This document shows, piece after piece, positions 51,214 through 59,873 of a stretch of 64,000 nt of DNA. Under the pieces are notes generated by a model. The model worked only from the letters and a program-made list of their open reading frames with translations. It was not told the DNA's origin and ran no database searches. The stretch is from the NCBI RefSeq assembly GCF_010548275.1, contig NZ_JAAGLT010000002.1, positions 372,001 to 436,000 of the forward strand, read 5' to 3'. Both the position numbers and the translations under genes were made by a program. How positions within the stretch are numbered: the first letter of the stretch is position 1; each line of letters begins with the position of its first letter. The stretch comes from Streptomyces sp. SID12488. Lineage in GTDB: Bacteria; Actinomycetota; Actinomycetes; Streptomycetales; Streptomycetaceae.

Positions 51214-52734
51214 TCAGCCCAGATCGCCGACAGCAGTCAACTCAGCCAGCCGAACAAGCGTCCGCACCGCAGTCCCGGTCCCGCCCTTGGGCGTGTACCC
51301 GAAAGGCCCGCCCTCGTTGTACGCGGGCCCCGCGATGTCGAGGTGCGCCCAGGTGATCCCCTCACCCACGAACTCCCGCAGGAACAGGCCCGCGACCAGC
51401 CCGCCGCCGTACCGCTCACCCATGTTCGCGATGTCGGCCGTGGGGGACTCCATCCCCTTCTTCAGGTGGTCGGGCAGCGGCATCGGCCACGCCGGCTCCC
51501 CGACCTCCTCCGCCGCCTCGTGCACCGCGGAGCGGAACGCGTCGTCGTTCGCCATGATCCCGTACGTCCGGTTGCCCAGCGCCAGCATCATCGCGCCGGT
51601 CAGCGTCGCCACGTCGACGATCGCGTCCGGCTTCTCGGCCGAGGCGGCCCACAGGGCGTCGGCGAGGACGAGACGGCCCTCGGCGTCGGTGTTGAGGACC
51701 TCGACGGTCTTGCCGCTGTACATGCGCAGCACGTCACCGGGGCGGGTGGCGGTGCCCGACGGCATGTTCTCGGCGAGCGCCAGCCAGCCGGTGACGTTGA
51801 CCTCGAGGCCGAGCCGCGCGGTGGCGACGACCGCGGCGAGGACCGCCGCCGCACCGCTCATGTCGCACTTCATCGTCTCGTTGTGCCCGGCGGGCTTGAG
51901 CGAGATGCCGCCCGAGTCGTAGGTGATGCCCTTGCCGACGAAGGCGAGGTGCTTGCTCGCCGCCTCGTGCGTGTACGTCAGCTTCACCAGCCGGGGACCG
52001 GCGGCGGAGCCGATACCGACGCCGAGGATGCCGCCGTAGCCGCCCTTCTCCAGCGCCTTCACGTCGAGCACCTGCACCTTGATGCCGTGCTCGTCGGCCG
52101 CGGTCTGCGCGACGGCGGCGAAGGCCTCCGGGTTGAGGTCGTTCGGCGGGGTGTTGATCAGGTCGCGGGCCCGGTTGAGCTCCTCGGACACGGCGGTGGC
52201 GCGGGCGACGGCCGCCTTGTACGCGGCGTCGCGGGGCTTGCCGCCGAGCAGGGCGATCTCGCCGAGCGGCGCCTTGCCGTTCTTGGCGTCCTTGCCGATC
52301 TCCTTGTACGCGTCGAAGCTGTACGCCCCGAGCAGCGCGCCCTCGCCGATCGCGCCGGCGTCGGCGGCGTCCTCGATCGGCAGGGCGAAGGCGGCCTTCT
52401 TGGCGCCGGCGAGAGTGCGGGCGGCCACACCGGCGGCGCGGCGCAGCGACTCGGCGCCGAAGGTCTCGTCCTTCTCGGGCAGCGCGCCCAGGCCCACGGC
52501 CACGACGACGGGTGCCTTGAAGCCGGCCGGGGCGGGCAGCTTGGTCACCTCGCCCTCCGCGCCGGAGGCGCCGAGGGTCCCCAGGACGTCGGCGAGCTTG
52601 CCGTCGTACGCCTTGTCCACGGCCTCGGCGCCCGGTGCGACGACGGGGCCCTTGCCGCCCTTGGCGACACCGACGACGATCGCGTCGGCCCGAAGGCCGG
52701 GCGCCGCGGCGGTGCTGAGAGTGAGAGCAGTCAC
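51214..52734 (-). CDS. pepA: leucyl aminopeptidase (M17)
   Basis: 506 residues. A two-zinc aminopeptidase. The metal and catalytic region is GKGITYDSGGISLKPAG (~268-284), MKCDMSGAAAV (~289-299) and the signature NTDAEGRLVLAD (~348-359). It cleaves N-terminal residues from peptides in the cytoplasm; some relatives also bind DNA. GTG 52734 (VTALTLSTAAAP) is chosen because an upstream in-frame extension has no conservation. Divergent from the exopolysaccharide cluster across 331 bp. Confidence 0.96.
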   Translation of the reverse strand: MTALTLSTAAAPGLRADAIVVGVAKGGKGPVVAPGAEAVDKAYDGKLADVLGTLGASGAEGEVTKLPAPAGFKAPVVVAVGLGALPEKDETFGAESLRRAAGVAARTLAGAKKAAFALPIEDAADAGAIGEGALLGAYSFDAYKEIGKDAKNGKAPLGEIALLGGKPRDAAYKAAVARATAVSEELNRARDLINTPPNDLNPEAFAAVAQTAADEHGIKVQVLDVKALEKGGYGGILGVGIGSAAGPRLVKLTYTHEAASKHLAFVGKGITYDSGGISLKPAGHNETMKCDMSGAAAVLAAVVATARLGLEVNVTGWLALAENMPSGTATRPGDVLRMYSGKTVEVLNTDAEGRLVLADALWAASAEKPDAIVDVATLTGAMMLALGNRTYGIMANDDAFRSAVHEAAEEVGEPAWPMPLPDHLKKGMESPTADIANMGERYGGGLVAGLFLREFVGEGITWAHLDIAGPAYNEGGPFGYTPKGGTGTAVRTLVRLAELTAVGDLG

Positions 52735-52947
52735 GGTGGTGAATTCTCGCTTCCGTCTGAAAACTTCTGTGGCCGAGTGGAATGGGTCGACCAGGCCCGA
52801 CAAGCGACCCTAGGTCCGGCCCCGGGGGCAGTCCGTACCAGGGTTGGTACACCCGGCACGAGCCTACGCTCGGTCGCTGCGTTCGCTCATTCCTGCGAGC
52901 GTTCACCTGGCAGTGGCGTCATGGTCACTTCCCACCCTTCACTTCCG

Positions 52948-52961
52948 GTGACCTGAGTCAC
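52948..52961 (+). promoter_or_regulatory. Crp-type operator upstream of the exopolysaccharide cluster
   Basis: GTGACCTGAGTCAC is symmetrical and fits the Streptomyces Crp motif I recall as GTG-N6-GNCAC, also nine of ten fixed bases of TGTGA-N6-TCACA. It is 104 bp before the first gene of the cluster. The rest of the 52735-53065 gap shows no gene. Confidence 0.55.
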
Positions 52962-53065
52962 ACTCGTCAAGTTCTGGTAAGCGGTGCTGGCATCGCTTAT
53001 GCATCATTTCCACGGATCCTCTCGGAATTGACCACCGGGGCGGACTGGTTGGGGGAGGGGCGAAC

Positions 53066-55102
53066 ATGGCGCAGATAGCGCCCAGAAGTAAATTTTCCCG
53101 GGACACGGCCATTGTCGTGGCGGTTGCCGGACTGCTGGCGTTGGGGCTGGGAGTGCCCGGCGCGGCAGCCGCCGCGGAGCCGCGCGTCGACCTGAAGGTG
53201 CTCGTCGTGGACAACGGCGACAGCCCGGTCGACGCCATCACGGCCGAACTGGCGGACACGGGCATCCCGTACACGACCGTCGACCTGAACGACGCGAACC
53301 GCCCGACGATCGACGCCGCGTTCCTGAGCGGCACGGTGAACGGCACACCCCTGGCCAGGTTCCAGGGCGTGGTGCTGCCCAACGAGGCCCCGTTCGGTAC
53401 GGGTTCGGCCGAGCAGACCGCCCTGGAGACCTACGAGACGACGTACGGCATCCCGCAGGTCGACGCCTACACCTGGGCGCACCCGGAGGTCGGCCTCGAC
53501 TACAGCTCCTACTCCGGCACCCTCGACGGGCAGGCCGCCGCGGTCACCGACTCGGGCCGGGCGGGGTACTTCGGCTATCTCGACGGCCCGCTCACGTTCG
53601 AGGACAACTCGGCGTCCGTGCAGGAGAGTTACGGCTTCGTCGCCACACCTCGCGCGGGCTTCACCAGCTACGTCGACACCGCCGTGCCCGGCGGCACCGG
53701 CCGCGGCAGCCTGATCGGCGAGTACGCGCACGACGGGCGCCGCGAACTCGTGGTCACCTTCGCGTACAACGAGTACCAGCAGCAGTTCCGGGTCCTGGCC
53801 CGGGGCATCGTGGAATGGCTGACCCAGGGGATCCACCTGGGACAGAGCCGGAACTCCTTCTCCGTGCACGTCGACGACGTCTTCGCGCCCGACAGCCGCT
53901 GGGACACCGAACGCAACTGCACGCCCGGCGACTTCGACTGTGTGGGCGGCGACGGCGAGGGCACCACGCCGATCCGGATGACGGCGGCCGACGCGGTGTA
54001 CGCGGCCCAGTGGCAGCAGAGCAGCGGCCTCACGCTCGACATGGTCTACAACGCCGGTTCGGGAGAGGAATGGAAGAGCGAGAACGGCGGCACGGACGCC
54101 CTCGCCGCCCAGCTCCTCACCGACAAGGCCAAGTACCGCTGGGTGAACCACACATACACCCACCAGTACCTCGGTTGTGTGCAGGACACCGCCACCGTGC
54201 CGTGGAGCTGCGCGAAGAACGCGGACGGCTCCACTCGGTACATGAGCCGCGCCGAGATCTCGGCGGAGATCGCGAACAACTACAACTGGGGCCTCACCCA
54301 CGGTCTTCCGGCCGAGCGGGGTGAGCTGGTGACCGGTGAGCACTCGGGCCTGAAGACCCTGCCGCAGCAGCCCGCCGACAACCCGAACCTCGCGGGCGCC
54401 CTCGCCGACAACGGCATCCAGTGGACCGCCTCCGACAACTCCCGCGAGCCGCAGCAGCGTTCGGCGGGCAGCAGCACACTGACCGTGCCGCGCTATCCGA
54501 TGAACGTGTACTACAACACGGGCACGAAGGCCGAGATGGCCGACGAGTACAACTGGATCTACGCCTCGGCGGCCGACGGCGGCAGCGGCATCTGCGAGAA
54601 CAACCCGACGTCCACCTGCCTGGCCGAGCCGCTCGACACCGCCACCGGCTATCTGTCGTACATCGTCCCGCAGGAGGCGCGCACCGCGCTCGGGCACGCC
54701 ATCTCGGGCGACCCGCGTCCGCACTACGCGCACCAGTCCAACCTGGCCGAGGACCGCACCCTGTACCCGGTCCTGGACAAGGTCCTCGCCGACTACCGGG
54801 CGCTGTTCGCGGACAACACCCCGTTGGAGAACCCCCGCCAGAGCGCGATCGGCACCGAACTCCAGCGCCGCGCCGCCTGGCGGACAGCTGTCGCGAACGG
54901 CACGGTCACGGCCTACCGCGTCGGCAAGAAGATCACGGTCTCCGCCCCGTCCGGTACCCGGATCCCGGTCACCGCCCCGACGCGAACCACCAAGCAACTC
55001 CTGCTGGGCACCACCGCGTTCGGCACCCCGTACGCGGGCCGCCTCTCGGCCTGGACGACACCGGAGCTACTCCAGTCCGCACTCACGCTGAACCTGCCGT
55101 AA
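53066..55102 (+). CDS. secreted polysaccharide deacetylase, Agd3-like (CE18-type)
   Basis: 678 residues. Signal peptide (~14-36, ending GAAAAAEP); GGGAGG 7 bp before the ATG. An N-terminal beta domain (~38-255) precedes a deacetylase-like domain carrying the adjacent metal-site acids Asp270-Asp271 in SVHVDDVFAPDS and the HxxxH pair His362/His366 in WVNHTYTHQYLG. This is the DD/HxxxH arrangement of the NodB-related fold in fungal Agd3, which removes acetyl groups from galactosaminogalactan. The C-terminal ~80 residues form a further beta domain. It lies 134 bp upstream of a PelF-type glycosyltransferase, giving the context of exopolysaccharide modification. The CE18 assignment is from motif recall. 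Confidence 0.8.
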   Translation: MAQIAPRSKFSRDTAIVVAVAGLLALGLGVPGAAAAAEPRVDLKVLVVDNGDSPVDAITAELADTGIPYTTVDLNDANRPTIDAAFLSGTVNGTPLARFQGVVLPNEAPFGTGSAEQTALETYETTYGIPQVDAYTWAHPEVGLDYSSYSGTLDGQAAAVTDSGRAGYFGYLDGPLTFEDNSASVQESYGFVATPRAGFTSYVDTAVPGGTGRGSLIGEYAHDGRRELVVTFAYNEYQQQFRVLARGIVEWLTQGIHLGQSRNSFSVHVDDVFAPDSRWDTERNCTPGDFDCVGGDGEGTTPIRMTAADAVYAAQWQQSSGLTLDMVYNAGSGEEWKSENGGTDALAAQLLTDKAKYRWVNHTYTHQYLGCVQDTATVPWSCAKNADGSTRYMSRAEISAEIANNYNWGLTHGLPAERGELVTGEHSGLKTLPQQPADNPNLAGALADNGIQWTASDNSREPQQRSAGSSTLTVPRYPMNVYYNTGTKAEMADEYNWIYASAADGGSGICENNPTSTCLAEPLDTATGYLSYIVPQEARTALGHAISGDPRPHYAHQSNLAEDRTLYPVLDKVLADYRALFADNTPLENPRQSAIGTELQRRAAWRTAVANGTVTAYRVGKKITVSAPSGTRIPVTAPTRTTKQLLLGTTAFGTPYAGRLSAWTTPELLQSALTLNLP

Positions 55103-55132
55103 GGCAGCTACCCCGAAGGGGCAGCGCCGCCG

Positions 55133-55167
55133 AAGGGGCGCGGGGAACTGCGCGACCAGCCACGACG
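55133..55167. repeat. dispersed GGGGCGCGGGGAACTGCGCG-type repeat
   Basis: AAGGGGCGCGGGGAACTGCG followed by CGACCAGCCACGACG lies between the deacetylase and PelF genes; its outer parts match 51084-51113 and 57606-57662. Confidence 0.78.
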
Positions 55168-55236
55168 AACCCGCAGCCGGGGCCGATCGCACAGTTCCCC
55201 CCACATCACCCGCATCCCAGGGGAAGAGCCAACGCA

Positions 55237-56760
55237 GTGTTCCGCACAGGCCGTCACGTCACCATGCTCACCGAAGGCACCTACCCGCACGTCCACGGAG
55301 GGGTAAGCACCTGGTGCGACCAGCTGGTCAAGGGCATGCCGGAAGTCGACTTCCACATAGTCTCGCTCACCGGCAGCGGCCGCGAACCCGTCACCTGGGA
55401 GCTGCCGCCCAACGTCTACCGGCACACCTCCGTGCCGACGTGGGGACCGCGACCCGGTCGCGCGAGAGCACCGCTGGGCCGGTCCCGTCGCCGTTTCATC
55501 GACGCGTACGAGCGCTTCCTGCTGTCCTTCCTGGACCCGGCGGCGCCCTGCGACTTCGGTGAGGCCCTCTACGAACTCGCCGAACTCGCCCGCGACGGAC
55601 GCCTGTCGGCGGCCCTGCGCACCGAGTCGGCGCTGCGCTCGCTGATGTGGATATGGACGATGCCGCATCTGTCGACCGCCGAGGCCCGCCCGACGGTTCA
55701 CGACGCCCTGACCGCAACGGACCTGCTGGAGCACGCACTTCGGCCGCTGGGCACCCGTATCCCTGAGAACTCCGTCGCCCACGCGGTCAGCAGCGGCCTC
55801 GCCACCCTGCCCGCGCTCGCCGCGCACAAGCTGGACGGTGTGCCGTTCCTCCTCACCGAGCACGGCATCTATCTGCGCGAGCGCTACCTCGGCTACCGCA
55901 GCGGTGAACAGCGCTGGCCCGTCAAGGCGTTCATGCTCGGCTTCTACCGTGAGCTGAACTCCCTCGGCTACCGCGAGGCCGACCTCATCACCCCCTGCAA
56001 CCAGTACAACCGCCGCTGGGAGGAACGCGGCGGCGCCGACAGCGACAAGATCCGCACGGTCTACAACGGCGTCGACCCGCACGCCTTCCCGCACGCCGGC
56101 CCCGAGCCCGAGGTCCCCACCCTCACCTGGTGCGGACGCGTCGACCCCATCAAGGACCTGGAGACACTGCTCCGCGCCTACGCCATGGTCCGCGCCGAAC
56201 TCCCGGAAACCAGGCTGCGGTTGTTCGGCCCGGTACCGGCGGGCGGCGAGGCGTACCAGACCCGCCTGGAGAAGCTCGCCGCCGAACTCGGTGTCACCGA
56301 CGGACTGACCTTCGAGGGCCGCATCACCGAGGTCTGGCGCGCCTACGCGGCCGGTCACATCGTCATGCTGTCGTCCATCTCCGAGGGCTTCCCGTTCTCC
56401 ATCATCGAGGCGATGTCCTGTGGCCGTACGACGGTCTCGACGGACGTCGGTGGAGTGAGTGAGGCCGTCGGCGACACCGGCCTCGTCGTGCCGCCGCGTG
56501 AACCGGAGAAGATGGCCGCCGCCGCACTGACCCTCCTCCGGGACGATGAACGGCGCCTGAAACTGGGCGAGTTGGCCCGTCAGCGAGTGATCGACCGTTT
56601 CACGCTCCGCCGTTCCGTGGACGCCTTCCGGACGATCTACCAGGAACTCGCGGGCCGGCCCGAGGTGTACGAACCGACGCTGGAGACCGTCGCCGACTGG
56701 ACTCTCGAACTGCGTGACCCCTGGTACGAGGCCGTCGCGACGGAAGGGGCCGGCTGGTGA
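55237..56760 (+). CDS. PelF-type glycosyltransferase (GT4, DUF3492)
   Basis: 507 residues. The start VFRTGRHVTMLTEGTYPHVH and GGVSTWCDQLVKGMPE match the DUF3492 region that marks PelF, the cytoplasmic GT4 enzyme polymerising Pel polysaccharide. The GT4 C-terminal domain has TLTWCGRVDPIKDLETLLRA (~294), EGRITEVWRAY (~354) and the E-x7-E motif EGFPFSIIE (~384-392). PelF is thought to use UDP-GalNAc/GlcNAc-type donors; donor here unknown. GTG 55237 has GAAGAG 8 bp upstream; ATG 55264 is possible. The stop overlaps the next start (GTGA). Confidence 0.88.
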   Translation: MFRTGRHVTMLTEGTYPHVHGGVSTWCDQLVKGMPEVDFHIVSLTGSGREPVTWELPPNVYRHTSVPTWGPRPGRARAPLGRSRRRFIDAYERFLLSFLDPAAPCDFGEALYELAELARDGRLSAALRTESALRSLMWIWTMPHLSTAEARPTVHDALTATDLLEHALRPLGTRIPENSVAHAVSSGLATLPALAAHKLDGVPFLLTEHGIYLRERYLGYRSGEQRWPVKAFMLGFYRELNSLGYREADLITPCNQYNRRWEERGGADSDKIRTVYNGVDPHAFPHAGPEPEVPTLTWCGRVDPIKDLETLLRAYAMVRAELPETRLRLFGPVPAGGEAYQTRLEKLAAELGVTDGLTFEGRITEVWRAYAAGHIVMLSSISEGFPFSIIEAMSCGRTTVSTDVGGVSEAVGDTGLVVPPREPEKMAAAALTLLRDDERRLKLGELARQRVIDRFTLRRSVDAFRTIYQELAGRPEVYEPTLETVADWTLELRDPWYEAVATEGAGW

Positions 56761-58247
56761 GCGGAAGCATCTGGATGCCGCCCGGAGCGGGCCCCGGCAC
56801 GCTCCCCGCCATTCCCCGGCAACGCACCGTCCCCAGCTGGGCGGAGCCCGACCCGATTGACCAACTCGCGGCCCGGCTCGACGACTTCATAGCCGCCGCC
56901 GTCCACCCGGACGAGATAGCCGCCCTCCTGGAGTCCGACGGCCTGTCGGACGACCAGATACGCGAGCGGTACGGCGTCAGGAGCTCCTTCGCACTCGCCG
57001 AGGAGTTGTACGACCGGGTCGAGCGCCGCTATCCCGAACCGGACGGCCCGGCCCACGATCCCTGGCGGACAGGCCTGTTGGGCTGCCTCCTCAGAGGCGT
57101 CGTCTTCGCCCTCCCCGGCCTCGGCTACGTCCTCGGGGCCCCGCTCCTGGCCGGCCCGAAGGACGGCCTGGGCCTCCCGGCCGGCACGATCCCACTGCTC
57201 GCCGGCGCCCTGGTCGGCTGGACCTGGAACCAGGGCCTGTCCCACCGGGCGTACTCCTGGCTCAGCCTGGGCGACCGCCCGGCGGCCCGCCGCTCCCTCC
57301 TGCTCGGCGCCCCGGCCGGGGCACTCCTCGGCTCCCTGGTCGCCCTCGCGGCCATAGGCGCCGCCACCCCCGGCGCGGTCGCCTTCGCCGCAGGCCAGTC
57401 CTGCTACCTCGCCGCCGCCACCGCCCTGCTCGTCCTGGGCCGCGAACGCGCCCTCCTCGCAGCCCTGCTGCCGATGGCGGCGGGCGCGGTCCTGGCGATG
57501 ATCCGACCCGTGCCGGACGCGGCGAGAGCCGTCCTGCTGCTGGGCTCCCTGATCGCAGTAGTGATCTTGGGTCTACTCGAAGTCGTGCCTGGCAGCACCG
57601 GACCCAAGGGGCGCGGGGCTGTATTTGATTTGCGGCTACCGCCGCGTGGGCGCGACAAGCCCCCACGGGCCCGCAGACGACCTACATCCTCAGGCCCCCG
57701 TCTGTCCATTTCTGTCCCGTACGCCCTGTTCGGCCTCGGCGGCGGCATCCTCGTCCTCTACGCGGCCCTGGGCGGAGCCCCCGCCGCCGTCGCGCTCACG
57801 CTGAGCATGGGCCCCGCCGAATGGCTCCTGCACCGCTTCCGCAGCAACAGCCTCGCCGGACTGCGCTCCACCAGTACCTCGAAGGACTTCTGGCGCACCA
57901 CAGCCGTCACCCTCATCGAGTGCCTCAGCGCCTACCTCGCCACCCTCCTCGCCCTCAGCCTCGCCATCTCGGCACTCTGGCCGCACGATCCAGGCGTGGG
58001 AGGCATCAGGCTCGCCGGCCTGCTCCTCCTCGGCGTGGTCCTCTGGACGGGCCTGCTGCTCCAGTCCTTCGGCGCGATCCTCAGCGCGGCCGTGATCTGC
58101 TGTGTCGCGGCCCTCGCCCAGACCCTGGCCCTGGCGACCCACGTCGGCAGCCCGCACTGGGTGGGCCTGATCGTGTACGGAACGGCGGCCTGCGTCCAGG
58201 CGGCCCTGGTCGGCGGCCTCCTGGGCCGAGCGACCGCCCACCGCTGA
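56757..58247 (+). CDS. polytopic membrane protein coupled to the PelF-like gene (PelG-like role?)
   Basis: 496 residues. A ~100-residue cytoplasmic lead (EPDPIDQLAARLDDF, ESDGLSDDQIRERYGVRS) precedes about ten to twelve membrane segments (from LLRGVVFALPGLGYVLGAPL at ~103 to the C-terminus). Start overlaps the PelF stop as GTGA, so it is translationally coupled, as is PelG to PelF. By position it should export or partner the polymer; sequence family is not recognised, so PelG is only a role analogy. A dispersed repeat interrupts the cytoplasmic loop ~283-302. Confidence 0.82.
   Translation: MSGSIWMPPGAGPGTLPAIPRQRTVPSWAEPDPIDQLAARLDDFIAAAVHPDEIAALLESDGLSDDQIRERYGVRSSFALAEELYDRVERRYPEPDGPAHDPWRTGLLGCLLRGVVFALPGLGYVLGAPLLAGPKDGLGLPAGTIPLLAGALVGWTWNQGLSHRAYSWLSLGDRPAARRSLLLGAPAGALLGSLVALAAIGAATPGAVAFAAGQSCYLAAATALLVLGRERALLAALLPMAAGAVLAMIRPVPDAARAVLLLGSLIAVVILGLLEVVPGSTGPKGRGAVFDLRLPPRGRDKPPRARRRPTSSGPRLSISVPYALFGLGGGILVLYAALGGAPAAVALTLSMGPAEWLLHRFRSNSLAGLRSTSTSKDFWRTTAVTLIECLSAYLATLLALSLAISALWPHDPGVGGIRLAGLLLLGVVLWTGLLLQSFGAILSAAVICCVAALAQTLALATHVGSPHWVGLIVYGTAACVQAALVGGLLGRATAHR
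57606..57662 (+). repeat. dispersed repeat inside the membrane-protein gene
   Basis: AAGGGGCGCGGGGCTGTATT ... GCCGCGTGGGCGCGACAAGC is the complement of the intergenic unit at 35253-35309 with few changes. It stays in frame and codes for the basic loop GRGAVFDLRLPPRGRDKPPR between two membrane segments. Confidence 0.8.
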
Positions 58248-58293
58248 GCAGCCGCAGGATCCCCAGCCGAACGGAACGGACAAGAACCCCCAC

Positions 58294-58944
58294 ATGAGCC
58301 CCAGCAGTCTCCTGGTCCCGTACTACGAACACCCGTCCGTCCGCCCCGCCGAGTGGGAGGCGATCCTCGCCGCCGCGCCAGGCCTGTACGGGGTGGTCCT
58401 GAACCCGGCCAGCGGCCCCGGCGACCACCCCGACCCGGCTTTCGCCGAGATCGCCGCCCGACTGCGCGCGGAGGGCGTCAGGGTGCTCGGGTACGCCGAC
58501 ACCGACTACGCCCGCCGACCGGTCACCGCCGTCATCCGCGACCTGGTCCGCCACCACGAGTGGTACGGCGCGGACGGCGCCTTCCTCGACCAGGTCACCT
58601 CGGAACCGGACCGGCTCGACCACTACCGGCGTCTCGCCTCGGCGGCCTGGGGCACCGGCCTGCGCACCCTCGCCCTCAACCACGGCGTCCCGCCGCACCC
58701 CTCGTACGCCAGGATCGCCGACGTCCTGGTGACCTTCGAGGGCACCTGGGACACGTACCGCACCCAGCGCCCCCAGCCCTGGGGGGCCCCGGGAACACGC
58801 CTGTGCCACCTCGTGTACGGCGTCCCGCCGGACGCCGACCTCGAAACCGAGGCCAGGACCCGGGGAGCCGACCTGCACTGCGCGGTGCCCGGCACCGGAG
58901 ACCATCCCTGGGGCACCCTGCCCCACGCCGTGCCCGTGGCCTGA
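58294..58944 (+). CDS. spherulin-4/Sph3-like (PF12138-type) hydrolase
   Basis: 216 residues. Beginning LLVPYYEHPSVRPAEWEAIL and followed by GVVLNPASGPG (~32-42), RVLGYADTDYARR (~64-76), GADGAFLDQVTSEPD (~92-106) and VLVTFEGTWDTY (~143-154), it fits the TIM-barrel spherulin-4 family. The fungal member Sph3 (GH135) cuts alpha-1,4-N-acetylgalactosaminan during galactosaminogalactan production. There is no signal peptide, an odd point if it acts outside. Its place directly after the PelF pair (46 bp) supports a role in the same polymer. Activity is inferred. Confidence 0.85.
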   Translation: MSPSSLLVPYYEHPSVRPAEWEAILAAAPGLYGVVLNPASGPGDHPDPAFAEIAARLRAEGVRVLGYADTDYARRPVTAVIRDLVRHHEWYGADGAFLDQVTSEPDRLDHYRRLASAAWGTGLRTLALNHGVPPHPSYARIADVLVTFEGTWDTYRTQRPQPWGAPGTRLCHLVYGVPPDADLETEARTRGADLHCAVPGTGDHPWGTLPHAVPVA

Positions 58945-58974
58945 GCACCTGAGTGACTGTGTGCGGCTGATGTC

Positions 58975-59784
58975 TCAGCGCAGCGACAGCACAACCAGTG
59001 CCGCCGTGGCCGCCGTCTCCGCGAGGCCGCCGAAGACATCGCCGGTGATCCCGCCGAAGCGGCGCGTGCAGTGCTGCAGGAGGCGTTCGGCGGCGGCGCA
59101 GGCCGCGACGACCGCGAAAGCGGTGCGGACGATGTCGAACGCCCCGAAGAACGCGCCGAAGCCGGCCGCCGCGAGCGTCACCAGGGCCGCGACCAGCAGC
59201 GCCGAGCGCACGGGCACCGTTTCCGCGACCGCCGCCCCCAGTCCGTCCGGCCGCGCGGGCGGTACGCCGGTGCGGGCGGCCAGGGTGAGGGCCAGCCGGG
59301 CGGCGGTCGCCGAGACGACGGCGGCGAGCGCACCCCTGGCCCACGAGTCGCCGTACGCCTGAGCGAGCACGGCCACCTGGGCCAGCAGCACGAACACGAG
59401 GGCGAGCACGCCGAACGGGCCGATGTCCGACTGCTTCATGACGCGCAGCGCGTCCTCGGCGGGCTTGCCGCTGCCCAGCCCGTCGGCGGTGTCGGCGAGA
59501 CCGTCGAGATGCAGCCCCCGGGTGAGTACGGCGGGTACGGCAGCCGTGGCGACGGCGGCGAGCAGCGCACCGGCGCCCAGGAACAGAAGCAGTAGCCCGA
59601 CCCCGGCGGCACACAGACCGACGACCAGACCCGCCACCGGCGCGCACAGCATGCCGCCACGCGCCGCGTCCCGGTCCCAGCGGGTCACCTTCACCGGCAG
59701 GACCGTCAGCGTGCCGAAGGCGAAGCGGAGGCCGTCGAGGGGGTCGGAGGCCCCGGGATGTTCCGGAGGCGGGGGCGTGGACAC
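58975..59784 (-). CDS. cobS: adenosylcobinamide-GDP ribazoletransferase (cobalamin synthase)
   Basis: 269 residues. GLHLDGLADTADGLGSG (~90-106) is the CobS signature, in a protein of about seven membrane segments. CobS joins adenosylcobinamide-GDP and alpha-ribazole in the last step of cobalamin assembly. GTG 59784 (VSTPPPPEHPG) is the likely start. The CobT-like gene at the end of the window makes its ribazole-phosphate substrate, though the two are not adjacent. Confidence 0.95.
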   Translation of the reverse strand: MSTPPPPEHPGASDPLDGLRFAFGTLTVLPVKVTRWDRDAARGGMLCAPVAGLVVGLCAAGVGLLLLFLGAGALLAAVATAAVPAVLTRGLHLDGLADTADGLGSGKPAEDALRVMKQSDIGPFGVLALVFVLLAQVAVLAQAYGDSWARGALAAVVSATAARLALTLAARTGVPPARPDGLGAAVAETVPVRSALLVAALVTLAAAGFGAFFGAFDIVRTAFAVVAACAAAERLLQHCTRRFGGITGDVFGGLAETAATAALVVLSLR

Positions 59785-59873
59785 CGGCGCAGAGTACCTG
59801 GCGGGGTGCGGGCAGCCCAGGGCGGGCGGTGAGTGAGGGTCACGAATGGTGCATACCTGGATAAAGTGCATGC

